NCBI GenBank assembly: GCA_026168455.1
Contig: CM047431.1
Span: forward strand, 7,586,943 to 7,650,942
DNA length: 64,000 nucleotides
Reading direction: 5' to 3'
From: Theocolax elegans
Taxonomy: Eukaryota; Arthropoda; Insecta; Hymenoptera; Cerocephalidae
The position numbers and the translations under genes are program-made. The notes beneath the pieces were generated by a model. That model was given only the letters and a program-made list of their open reading frames with translations. It had not been told where the DNA came from and did no database searches. This document shows, one piece after another, positions 34,275 to 44,900 of the stretch. Each line of letters begins with the position of its first letter. Position 1 is the stretch's first letter.

Positions 34275-35381
34275 GACTGTCTACCTACTTTGGAGCTGAC
34301 TTTTGTTTTTAGTATACTCAGTAATAATAACCATGATTACTTATTTGACACTGGTGGTGTGATTGACCGCACCAAAAATCTATAAATAATTCTTCGACCT
34401 TCGTTCCCCCTCTTTTAATCACGCTCTTTGTCTTATTCACTCACTTACTTAATCTCAGTCTCTCTTTCCCTCTCTACTTGTCACTCCTCTCTCCATCATT
34501 CTTACGTACTTTTCTTACTCTTTCGCTCTCTCTATCTCTCTCTATTTCTGTCACACACACGCACACACACACACACACCAAATATAGAACGCAGTGTATA
34601 CGACTTCAGGTTGGTAATAACCTCAAGCAAACGTTATTTTAATTGTAGTACTGTAAAATCCTAAAACATAATCAGTACTTATTACTTGAAATAAAAATTA
34701 CATAATTATGAATTTTTTAACAGTTTTGAAAATTGATTAACACAATTGTAAACCTTTTCATTTAAAAGAATAAAAAAATTTTATAAGAATAAATTTTGGG
34801 TATGAGTAATTTTCTAAATTTGAATCGTGGACATTGCTCCCGGAGTTGAAAGCTCCCACCAATCAGAAGCGAGAATTCGGAAACGCTCCCACCAATAAGG
34901 AAGCAGCTACCTGATGGAGAGGGAAATTAAACTTTTATTATTAAATTGAAGTCGGTATAGTAGATTTATAAATTTATCAATGATAATCAGGACATATATA
35001 TCAAAAAATTGAAATTATTTATCGAAATATTTGTTGTTAATTGATGTTAAATTTTAATTATTATTAATTAATAGAGGATCGCACCTGAAGGGGGAAACAA
35101 ATGTTTCCAAAACGTTGTACATACGATTGATTCTTAAAATAAATGATGTAATTGTAAGTATATCTTAAAAAGGCCATTTAAGAAAGTAAAAAAGTTATTC
35201 ATAAAAATTGTTAATTTTTTTGGTCAGATATCATTGAATGGAAAACAGCTTTTTAAAATGACTGGAGCTTTGTTTGTTTAATGACCAATTTGAATTTGTC
35301 AGAATCAAAGACTATATAAGTGTAATCAACAAACTAAATGATATTAATTTTTATATTTTGTTTCCAATAAGTTACAATAAC

Positions 35382-35412
<31 letters not shown>

Positions 35413-36264
35413 GTGAAGCTTTAATTAATTTTTAATTAATTTAATTAATTAAGGTAACAATTTTCCAAAGATTTTTATAGTTTTTAATTTACAAATTGAA
35501 TAATAAGGTATGTATTTTTGATTTGTATAATATTTTTTAAGAGTAATCCGAATTTTCTTTTTTTTGTCGAATCCTTTTTGGTCTACTAGCTTTTTCCGAA
35601 GTTACTTCACTCTGAATTTCAACTTTTTTAGACTTTTTTTCTGCTTCTTTTTTAATTGTTTTTTTATTCTTCTTCTTTGATTGCTTCTTTAATCTAATAT
35701 TTTGTTTCTATTTTCCGCCAATTCTTTGGTTGCTTTTAATGCGACAGAAACGGTCTTTTCATTATTTGCATTTTCTTTTGCCTCTTCCAAATAATATGAA
35801 AATAATATTAACTAGCCAAAATGCTCGCTTCGCTCGCAGTTAAATAGTATTGTTAACATAATAATTCTTCACCATCAAATTACATGTAATGTAATATTCA
35901 AAAAATTACTTTTTAAAAACTATTTAGTAAAATAATTTATAGTACTAGTAATTAAATAAATATTACAATTATATAATTTGTTGGGATAAATCCGTAATAA
36001 TTAATAGAAGAATGATCATTTTTACTATTTATATCATTAACAATTTTTGTTATTCCCAATAATTAATTCTAATATTATTATTTACATTAATACCTGATAA
36101 ACTTTATATACTTCAAAATCGATCGATTCATATTAATAAATTATTAATTATAACATTCCAATTAGAATTTAAAATACCACATGTACTAGGATGACAAATA
36201 TTTGAAGTTCAAACAGAAATAACGATTTGTTTTTACAATTTTTGATATATTGTTTACTTATATA
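34275..36264. other. Intergenic DNA with simple repeats and weak element traces
   Basis: 34430-34580 is (CT)-rich with a (CA)n run. 34850-34910 has two copies of GCTCCCACCAAT, i.e. CCAAT boxes in a direct repeat. 35085-35125 (CACCTGAAGGGGGAAAC to AAAACGTTG) resembles the 3' region of some Penelope-like elements. 35374-35410 is (AAT)n. On minus, 35830-35540 reads as a lysine-rich segment in two frames without identity. 35815-35845 contains GCTCGCTTCGCTCGC. No gene is supported. Confidence 0.4.
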
Positions 36265-36690
36265 TATATATATTATTTTTTTTTTTATTCTCTTTGCTCA
36301 TCACCCCGTATACCCATTAAACGGGTTTTTACTGGGACACCCCTACCACCTATGTGTGGGGGTGAAAACATTCCAATTTTTTCATCCCGGTCCCCACCGT
36401 CTCGCATTTGCCCGGGGTTATGCCCGTGAGGAAGGGAAAACCTTGTAGGAAAACCTTCCCCGAGACGGCCGGTGTATTGAAACATTCTGTTTAGATGTTC
36501 AGGTCACCTTGCGTAGGCCCAAACACCAAAACCGAATGTTCCACACCTTCCGCTCACGTTGCGAAGTGTGGAAAAACACCTAACCGATCCTGAAAGCCGC
36601 ACAAGAATGGTGTCACCCATCCAAGTGCCAACCGCACTCAGTGCTGCTTAACTTTCGTGATCGGCAGAGGTGCGTCTCCGCCACTCCGCC
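36265..36690 (-). mobile_element. 5S-rRNA-derived SINE
   Basis: On minus, 36672-36605 reads GCCGATCACGAAAGTTAAGC, then GGTTGGCACTTGGATGGGTG, which are the A-box and C-box regions of 5S rRNA with the intermediate element between them. The 5' part of the 5S gene is lost. Downstream is an unrelated body of about 310 bp, and the unit ends in an A-rich tail (T-run on plus at 36272-36286). Head from 5S, body and A tail are the layout of SINE3-type retroposons driven by a type 1 pol III promoter. It lies directly next to (TA)n and the foldback element. Confidence 0.72.
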
Positions 36691-36718
36691 ACCGTGTCGG
36701 TTACTTATATATATATAT

Positions 36719-38372
36719 GGGTGGTTCTCTGTGACATCGAAGATGAAAAAAATAAATATGGCTATAACTGTGGGAATATGTTTCAGAGGTATCCAGTAGT
36801 TCTCCTGAATTTTTTCAGATTTTTTCTGGGCCATTATTTTAAGTTACAGGAGTCAAAGTTGACATTTTAGCACTTTTTTGCATTATATGCCCATTTTCAT
36901 GAATTTTTAGCTCCCAGGGGATGCATTTTTCACTAAAAACATAAGTATGACTTTTTTTGTAAAATTTTCCGAACTTTTCATTAAAAGTACTTTTAAAGAC
37001 ATAAATGTATGCTGTCACACTCTTGTAAGCCATTTAAACCTTAAATAGCGAAAATCAGCAATTCTGCTCCGGACTCTGGTAACCTAATACTGTCTAAAAG
37101 ATGTCTTTTTATAGTCAGAAACTGCCTAAAAATTTCCAGAGTGGGTCTAAATCATTATGATCACTTATGGTCAAAATATCCGGGAAAAGTGCCCGAAATA
37201 TTAATAGAAATGTATATTTGTTGCCTTATAACGATGAATCTAGTAGCATGATCATTGCAAAAAAATTTATGCACTTACCTTGGAATGGTAGAAAAGTATC
37301 TCCACTTGTTTCAGTATCCATCTAATCCCCTGTAAGCTGCTAAAAATACAAATACTATTATAAAATTATAAAAAATTATTTTTTAAACATTTATAATGCT
37401 GGATTTTTAGTTTTACATCCCTTACAAGAATTATAATACTAATCTGAAGGATTACTATAAAAGTATCAACATTATTATTATCATTATTTAGCAATACATT
37501 GTTTAGATTTCACAAACTTGTCACTGTCACGTTATCATATTATTCATTATAATTATATGTCCGATTTATTTATATATCTTTTGTATTAAATACGTATATT
37601 CAGTTATTGTAATAATAATGTTTATATATTTATAGTAATCCTTCAGATTAGTATTATAATTCTTGTAAGGGATGAAAAACTAAAAATTCAGCATTATAAA
37701 TGTTTAAAAATTAATTTTTTACATTTGTATAATAATATTTGTATTTTTAGCAGCTTACAGGGGATTAGATGGATACTCAAACAAGTGAAAATACTTCTCT
37801 ACCACTCCAAGGTAAGTGCACAAATTTTTTTGCAATGATCATGCTAATAGATTCATCGTTATAAGGCAACAAATATACATTTCTATTAATATTTCGGGCA
37901 CTTTTCCCGGATATTTTGACCATAAGTGATCTTAATGATTTAGACCCACTCTGGAAATTTTTAGGCAGTTTCTGACTATGCAAAGACATGTTTTAGACAG
38001 TATTAGGTTACCAGAGTCCGGAGCAGAATTGCTGATTTTCGCTATTTAAGGTTTAAATGGCTTACAAGAGTGTGACAGCATACATTTATGTCTTTAAAAG
38101 TACTTTTAATGAAAAGTTCGGAAAATTTTACAAAAAAAGTCATACTTATGTTTTTAGTGAAAAATGCATCCCCTGGGAGCTAAAAATTCATGAAAATGGG
38201 CATATAATGCAAAAAAGTGCTAAAATGTCAACTTTGACTCTCTGTAACTTAAAATAATGGCCCAGAAAAAATCTGAAAAAATTCAGGAGAACTACTGGAT
38301 ACCTCTAAAACATATTCCCACAGTTATAGCAATATTTATTTTTTTCATCTTCGATGTCACAGAGAACCACCC
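36719..38372. mobile_element. Foldback element with 741-bp inverted repeats
   Basis: Arms 36719-37459 and 37631-38372 are about 95% complementary around a 171-bp spacer. The ends read GGGTGGTTCTCTGTGAC and its complement, and both abut (TA)n. A single arm of the same family is at 23969-24692. Each arm holds an exon-like segment: a ...TTTTTAG acceptor, about 66 bp with an ATG, then CCAAG|GTAAGT. There are also two short frames conserved between arms. No transposase motif is recognised. It is probably a non-autonomous TIR element, but a spliced coding origin of the arm is possible. Confidence 0.8.
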
Positions 38373-38519
38373 ATATATATATATATATATCCCCATTAAA
38401 AAATCTCACTGGAGATCTCAGATCATATCCCAGGTAAGAGATGTCATAACAAAAACACATTTCAGCAATTTTTCGTTCATTACACGTTTTAAATCTTCTT
38501 ATGTCGATTGACAACTTAT

Positions 38520-38705
38520 TTAAGTGGGTGTCATACTCAATTACAAATACAAATTTCGCACCAGAAAATAGCAGACGAAAAAACAACTAATTTACTTATA
38601 ACAATTAATAAAAACAAATTTACGCAAAAACAGGAGTTAGTTGCCCTCCGTTATGTAATTATCTATCATTTTACAAAGCTTCAAGCTATTATAACAACAT
38701 GTCGC
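38520..38705 (+). repeat. Short dispersed repeat, copy 2
   Basis: Inverted match to 31253-31440, from TCATACTCAATTACAAATAC to the ATTATAACAAC end. It lies between the foldback element and the tRNA-like fragment. Confidence 0.6.
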
Positions 38706-38800
38706 CGAGAAAACTTTGAAAAATGCAATATTCTTATAATTTCTTGTATGAAAAATAAAATTCAACTCTTCAGATATTTTCGAAATTTCAATGAAAACAG

Positions 38801-38860
38801 CTTCAGCCCGGATTTGAACCGGGACCTAGCTCTTACTCTCGCACTCTATTACTCTAACTT
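38801..38860 (-). ncRNA. tRNA-like fragment at the border of the CT island
   Basis: On minus, GTCCCGGTTCAAATCCGGGC is a canonical tRNA T-arm with B box. The 5' half has decayed into the pyrimidine-rich tract. It is not a full tRNA; a SINE head or tRNA pseudogene is likely. Confidence 0.5.
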
Positions 38861-38861
38861 T

Positions 38862-39085
38862 CGTTTTCTCTCTCTGTCTCATTCTCTCTCTCTCTCATTC
38901 TCTCTATCTCTCATTCTCTCTATCTCTCATTCTCTCTCTCTCTCTCTCTCTATCTCTCATTCTCTCTCTCATTCTCTCTATCTCCCTCACACAGACTCTC
39001 ATTCTTACTCATTCTCACTCTCGCACTCCCTCACTCTCCCTCATTCTCTCTCTCGCTCTCTGTTTCTATCTCTCATACTCTCTCT

Positions 39086-39169
<84 letters not shown>

Positions 39170-39171
39170 AC
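38862..39171 (+). repeat. (TC)n-rich tract 1 of the CT island
   Basis: Imperfect CT-rich sequence (TCTCATTCTC words) turning into a pure (TC)n of about 85 bp just before the LINE fragment at 39172. It shares the word order CTCATTCTTACTCA, CTCTCGCACTCCCTC with the tracts at 51.8, 58.9 and (inverted) 52.9 and 59.7 kb. Confidence 0.9.
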
Positions 39172-39880
39172 GTTACAAAGGCAGTTGTCTCCCTGTGCGT
39201 GCTCGAATTTTGCTGGCTAATGCTTTAATTATTCCTCACTTTGACTATGCTTGTCTCGTATTTTTAGATCTTCCATCTTATCTTAATATTAAAGTTCAAC
39301 GCATGTGTAATACCGTTGTTAGATTTATTTTTCATCTAAAACGTGAGGTAGCATTGCAGCCTTTCTATGATCAGCTAAACTGGCTTCCATTAAATGTTCG
39401 ACGTAAATATTTTCTTGGTCTTTTATGTATAAATTGTTGGCCACCCAAACACCTCAATATTTATTCGATAAGCTGGCTTTTGTTGGCATTGAATTGCGTA
39501 GATCCAAACGAGTAAATACTGTTTTTAACCTACTTAATGTTAAGAATCTTGCGTGTAAATCTTCGTTTATTTATTTAGCAATGGAAACGTGGGATAATAT
39601 CCCATCTAGAATAAGAGAGTGCTCTAATGTAAATATTTTTAAAATGTATTATAAAAACTTTCTCCATGAGGATGGATAGCGACTTATCCGATTTTATGTC
39701 CAATGCTTGCGACGTAGATTATTTTAATTTTAATTTAGCGTAAATTATTATTTTACATATGTATTATCGGTTATATTAATTCTTCTTTAGTTGTCTAATT
39801 TATTTTATATGTTCTATTTTATATGATTAGACCCATCCGGTTGTATCAACTTTGGCCAAATAAATATAGTTATCATTCGA
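39172..39880 (+). pseudogene. 5'-truncated LINE, RT C-terminus and 3' end
   Basis: Directly after (TC)n the frame reads the thumb/C-terminal region of an RT like those of elements A and B (ARILLANALIIPHFDYAC, then LPLNVRRKYFLGLL). It shifts frame near 39430 and continues in 39425-39679 to a stop. The 3' UTR ends GGCCAAATAAATATAG, like the AAGGCCAAATAAA end of element A, and (TC)n follows. Both flanks being (TC)n is shared by the other LINEs here. Confidence 0.78.
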
Positions 39881-39940
39881 TCTCTCATATTCTCTCTCTC
39901 TTTTTCTCTCTCTCTCTATCTCTCATTCTCTCTATCACCT

Positions 39941-40382
39941 GGATATATAAGTTTAAGTTTTATCGGCATAGATGTGTTATTTCATCTGTCATTTCTTCTG
40001 TGATTCATTGCGTCATTATACGTCATTTTTGTTACTATTTATTTATTTATTCATTGTATTCATTATATATATTCTTTTTTATTTTATATTGCGGTTGATA
40101 TGCGAACGCTAACTATTTTGTTATTTATTATTAAGTTTTAATTTATTAATCTACTAATCAATTGTTCATATATTTTATTTTGTTATTTTAATTCTTTACT
40201 CTGTCATGGTTTTTATTTTATATTTTTGTTATGGAATTTTATATTATTATCTAGTTTTAAAAAAGTTTTACTCTATGTATCAGTTCGCATTAGTGCCTAT
40301 ATTTTCTTTAGTTTATTTGTTACTGCGCAGATTATATTCATAATATGTATACGGGGATTTTTCCCCGAAATACCAAATAGAG
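39941..40382 (+). mobile_element. LINE 3'-UTR fragment between (TC)n tracts
   Basis: AT-rich, non-coding, ending in the stem-loop CGGGG-ATTTTT-CCCCG (40352-40367), then ACCAAATAGAG and a TCTATC-type tail that passes into (TC)n. The same 3' hairpin is found at the ends of elements A, B and E, so this is the 3' end of a related, strongly truncated LINE. Confidence 0.6.
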
Positions 40383-40418
40383 ATTCTATCTATCTTACTC
40401 TCATTCTCTCTCCATCTA

Positions 40419-40471
<53 letters not shown>
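40383..40471 (+). repeat. (TC)n tract directly upstream of element A1
   Basis: Imperfect CT words, then about 50 bp of pure (TC)n ending exactly where the 5' end of the full-length LINE begins (GGCGCGGTGAGTACT). Confidence 0.95.
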
Positions 40472-40473
<2 letters not shown>

Positions 40474-40758
40474 CGCGGTGAGTACTAAGACATATGTTTT
40501 ATTTCTCCGTACTATTTCTATAATCTTTTGTACTCACGCGACCAACTCAAGTTTTAGTGCATAGCATATTGGACGTCCACTGTCTACAGTTGTACCTATT
40601 AATTTAGATGCATTTATACTGTAGGCAGTTGTCTGCAAATAAAGAAAATAAATCTCAATAATCTTGGAGGTTAGCTGGAGAAATCTGCGAGCGACAAAAT
40701 CGGGCGGCAAGTTCACGCACGGAGTCTTTACCAACGTTGCGAAACCCAACGAGCGAGC
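40472..40758 (+). promoter_or_regulatory. 5' UTR and presumed internal promoter of A1, with terminal stem
   Basis: The first bases form a stem: CGCGGTGAGTAC (40474-40485) with GTACTCACGCG (40530-40540), closing a 44-nt loop. In A2 the same stem (53845-53856 with 53899-53909) is kept while the loop differs. As in other LINEs, the promoter must lie inside the transcribed 5' UTR; no TATA box is seen. Confidence 0.5.
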
Positions 40759-41955
40759 ATGGCAACACCGCGAGGATGTTTTGTTTGCGGAGTACGTCTA
40801 ACACGCAAGGACTACACAGAGGTGTGTAATCTCTGCAATAATATTACTCACACTAACTGCTTTGAGGTCGTGCCGGGCTCGTCCGAGCGGCGCTGCTGTA
40901 ACCTTGCGAAAACGCGATCGAAGGTGTTGGTTACAGCTTCGAACGACACGAGGGCGCCACCGCCTGGGTTACCGCGCCAGTCTGTCGCGACCGACAGTGC
41001 CGCGTCGGCGACCACGCCCACCCTTACCACCTCTCACGCAAAGAGAGTAGCCTCGCCTCCGTCGCCATCAATGTCGCAGGTTGCGAAGCAACCTCGCGGC
41101 GCTCCGCCCACTGTACCCAATCAGATGACATGCGACGCGCCAAGTGACTCCGTGAAAATGGCGGTCGATATACCACCGTGGTTGGACGCTTTTACCCAGA
41201 GTTTGCGGGAATGCTTGCGAAATGATATAAAATCGGTATTAGAAGTTGTAAATCGTGTTGAGGGCAAAGTCGACGAGGTTAAGACGGAGATAAAAGATCT
41301 GAAAACGAAGGTAAACGAAATCGAGGAAGAAATGGATGAAAAGTTTACAGCTATTGATGCGCGTATTGGCAAACTTGAAGACCGGGTCAGCAGCTTAGAA
41401 AAAAGCAATAAAGGTGTGATTGCAGTTTCTCAACCTCCTTCAAAAGACACGTGTGAGCTACTTATTACCGGGCTGCCCAAGGGTACGAGAAAAACTGTAA
41501 ACGAACTATTAATTGATTTATTTGGTATATTAAAACTGCCTAATCTAAGCAGTCAAATAATTGATTTTCGTCCTTGGACTCCAAGATTGAAACAAAACCC
41601 GGCGGGCTCTCCCGCAACACCGATGCTCACTCAAGGAATTGTAGTTAGAATGTCGTCAATAATATCTAGAGACGCAATTATTGAGAAGACTCGACTCCTG
41701 AAAGGACAAAAGGCGCGGGATATTTTCGGTGAAGGTGGAGAGAATGCTCTGTTTGTCAGGCCCCTTTGGCCGAAGCCCGTTTTTGAGCTGTGGCAAGCGG
41801 CCATGCGTAAATCGAGAGAGCTGGGCTATGCGAGGCCCATAGTTTTAGATTTAATAGTTTTTATGCGTAAGGTGAGGGATGGACCGTTGATGCGTATAAA
41901 TTCGGAAGCAGATTTCACAAACTTCCCTCCTCTCTCACCAACTCACACCAAATGA
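40759..41955 (+). CDS. LINE A1 ORF1 protein (PHD-like finger, coiled coil, FP-like C-terminus)
   Basis: 398 aa from the ATG at 40759. Residues 7-47 carry a C4HC-type zinc finger (C7, C10, C23, C26, H31, C34, C46/C47), resembling the PHD-like finger of CR1/Jockey-group ORF1 proteins. A Pro/Ser/Ala-rich linker follows. Residues about 155-215 form a heptad coiled coil (RVEGKVDEVKTEIKDLKTKV) that would trimerise or dimerise. A central ELLITGLPKGT segment looks like the start of an RRM-like fold. The C-terminus (WPKPVFELWQAAMRKSRELG, then RINSEADF) resembles the C-terminal domain of baculovirus FP proteins found in many insect LINE ORF1s. It probably binds element RNA. It ends in UGA, in frame with ORF2. 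Confidence 0.88.
   Translation: MATPRGCFVCGVRLTRKDYTEVCNLCNNITHTNCFEVVPGSSERRCCNLAKTRSKVLVTASNDTRAPPPGLPRQSVATDSAASATTPTLTTSHAKRVASPPSPSMSQVAKQPRGAPPTVPNQMTCDAPSDSVKMAVDIPPWLDAFTQSLRECLRNDIKSVLEVVNRVEGKVDEVKTEIKDLKTKVNEIEEEMDEKFTAIDARIGKLEDRVSSLEKSNKGVIAVSQPPSKDTCELLITGLPKGTRKTVNELLIDLFGILKLPNLSSQIIDFRPWTPRLKQNPAGSPATPMLTQGIVVRMSSIISRDAIIEKTRLLKGQKARDIFGEGGENALFVRPLWPKPVFELWQAAMRKSRELGYARPIVLDLIVFMRKVRDGPLMRINSEADFTNFPPLSPTHTK
41953..41955 (+). promoter_or_regulatory. In-frame UGA between ORF1 and ORF2 (candidate recoding site)
   Basis: ORF1 stops at UGA, and the same frame is then open for 1020 codons. The context is AAA-UGA-GAU-GGG-GCU-GGU here and AAG-UGA-GAU-GGG-GCU-GGU in A2; the 24 bases from the UGA on are identical in the two copies. 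A small stem (GGCU/GGCC) can form a few bases downstream. No in-frame ATG precedes the endonuclease domain. Readthrough or termination-restart is inferred, not shown. Confidence 0.55.
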
Positions 41956-44900
41956 GATGGGGCTGGTCGGGCCAAATCATCGAAACCATCAAAATCATCG
42001 AAGTCATTTTCCATTTTTCACTCTAATATAAATCGTTTAAAAACACACTTTGCATCTATCGAAGCATTAATTCATCCTGCCTCTCATGATGTCATCGCAA
42101 TTACCGAAACCTTCCTTACAAATCACGATTCTTCGGAAATTTTTAAACTACCGGGCTACGTATTATATCGATTGGATCGGGAAGGTAAGGAGGGGGGAGG
42201 TGTTGCGGCATATGTGCGTGAGGATTTTGGGGTAAAAATTATCGCGCACTCTGAACCTATTTTTTCAAATGCTCCGGAGTATCTGGTGCTATGTTTGACA
42301 GGTAAAACGTTTTCAATGGTTCTAGCAATTGTTTACCGTAGGCCTTCGGCTGCTTATCCCACGGAATTTTTTGAGGTATTGTCAGACATACTACCACGAT
42401 ACAAATATGTCATGGTCACTGGGGATTTCAACATTGACATGAGCTCTACCAGTGCCATGGCAAGCAGGTTTAGAGCAAATTTGACGGCTCTGGGACTTTC
42501 ACTCATCCAGTCAGAGCCGACGCATCACGCGATGACATCAGGTGGGCCATCTCACACGTGGTTAGATCTCTTCCTCATTCGTGAACCGGTACCTGAACAT
42601 GAATACACTAAGACGTTGGCTCCTTTCGCAGCTGGACATGATGCCATCAGTATTTCTATTAGGATTGAAAATGAGCAACCTCAAGTGAAGGTAATTGGTA
42701 AGCGAAATTTGGAGGGGATCAACCTTCATAATCTCGCAACTACATTTGAATCATGCATAACCTCCTCTTCCTTATCGGAATCATCCCCTCATCCTTGGCT
42801 CGACCAGTATGATCTCATGGATATTTCTCCAATCAATCTTCACCTTAGTCAACATTCACATCAAGTTCTTTCATCCCATAATATTCATAGCACTATTTCA
42901 TCTACATTATCATCCTTATGCAACTCAATTTTAACAACTTTTGACTTGTTAGCGCCTGTAATTTTTCGCACCATTAAGACAAACCACAAACCCTGGATTT
43001 CCCGGGAAATCAGAGAAAATATTAAAGCCAGAAATGTAGCTTTTACTAGATTTCGTGCTTCAGGTTCTGTTGACGATTATACCATGTACAAGGGACTTAG
43101 AAACCAGGTTTCAAACTCTGTTAACACAAGCAAGTTTCACTATCTGGCAAAGAAACTCAATAGCACGAAAGACCCGAAGAAATCGTGGAAATGCCTAAAG
43201 TATATGGGCCTCAGTGCGAAGACAAACCCATCACCGCTTAAATTATTCTCACCCCATCAGCTAAATTATCATTATGCATCAGTTTCACATAATATTCAAC
43301 CACTTTCCGTACAATCATTCTCTACCATTATATGCAACTATTGTCCTACATCACCCTCATCTCCTTCTTTTCATTTTTCTACTATAACCGCGAAAGAAGT
43401 TCAGCATGCAATACGGGGAGCGTCCTCAAGGGCAGTGGGGATTGATGGCATATCCGTTGAAATGATTAAATTGTTAGAGCCTCAATTAACACTGCACCTT
43501 GTTGACCTCTTTAATAATATGCTCTCAGTCGGCTATTTTCCCGAGAGCTGGAAAAGGGTAACACTGTTCCCTTTGGCGAAGTCGGGCAGGATAGAATCGT
43601 GTTCAGATACAAGACCGATTGCGAAACTATGCGAACTCTCGAAAATCTTGGAGAGACTTGTACATAATCAGTTGTCTGAATATCTTGTTAAAAATCATAT
43701 CCTTGTGGACAGACAAGCAGGTTTTCGCAGAGGGCACAGTACCCAGACAGCACTTCTGGGTGTCCTGGATGACGTTAGAAGAGCCATTGATGCTAGAAAG
43801 ATCACGATTCTCATCCTGTTTGACTTCTCCAAGGCATTTGATACTGTGCCTCATGGCAAACTTATGCAGAAATTGTGTGAGATTGGATGCTCTGACAACA
43901 CACTGAGTTGGTTTTATCGGTATCTTGTAGGTCGCATGCATGCAGTGGAGAGTGAGACGGGCGTGTTGTCAGACTGGCTTGAGATAAATGCGGGAGTGCC
44001 TCAGGGCAGTGTTCTTGGCCCGATACTCTTTTCTATTTATATAAATGATTTGCCTAAAGTTCTTTCTCACAGCAATTATATGCTGTTTGCCGATGACGCC
44101 CAGGTCTACCACTCGTTTTTTCCGTCAGAATTAGAAACAGGGGTACAACGTATAACGCAAGACGCAAATGCGATAGCCCTATGGGCTCACACAAACGGAT
44201 TAAAGCTTAATGTAAAAAAGACGAAGGTTATGATTCTGGGTAGTCAGGCTTTCTTATCGCGCATCGACTTGAACACTGCCCCGAAGGTAGGGTTGGGAGC
44301 GGATCTCCTAAATTATGAATGCGAGGTTAAATCGCTTGGGGTCATGATCTCTCCCTCTCTGGATTGGTCAAGACAGGTATTAACTATCTCGAGCCGTGTA
44401 CATGGGGTTTTACACTCGTTACGATATTATAAAAAGACGTTGTCTCGTGGTCTTAGAAAGAGATTGGTGGAGGCTCTGATTTTTCCGCACTTCGACTATG
44501 CATGTGCGGTGTTTAACGATGTTGACCAGACCAGAAATCTGAAACTCCAAAGACTGCTAAATGCTTGTGTCCGATTCGTGTGGGGAGACATAGCAAGGAG
44601 AGATCATGTAACTCCTTATAGGTTAAGTCTCAGGTGGTTGTCAGTTGAGTCCAGACGCTCATACCTCATTGGATCACTTGCGTACAATATCATTGCTCAT
44701 AACTCACCCACATATCTGGCAAACCATTTTATAAAAATAAATACCCTCTCTCATAACCCTCGCACCTCTACTCGTCATCCTTCAAAATTGCTACATTATC
44801 TTCCCCCTCGTACAGAGTCTCTGAATAAATCTTTTGTCATCACCGCATCTAAAATCATTAACGAATTTTCTACATTTTCATTCGACACTTCATCCATCAC

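Noticed and set aside
36600..36680. Functional 5S rRNA gene
   Set aside because: Only the internal promoter half of 5S is kept and it is fused to an unrelated body and tail.
36839..38257. Identical short frames at 36839-37033 (-) and 38057-38257 (+)
   Set aside because: They are the two arms of the foldback element; without a transposase motif they are not called as genes.
38508..39515. 335-codon plus frame
   Set aside because: It crosses a dispersed repeat, a tRNA-like fragment, (TC)n and a LINE end; a chance chain, not one gene. Only the LINE part (39172 on) is coding in origin.
41953..41955. UGA as selenocysteine codon
   Set aside because: No selenoprotein-like context and no SECIS-like element was recognised in the 3' UTR; readthrough or restart is simpler.
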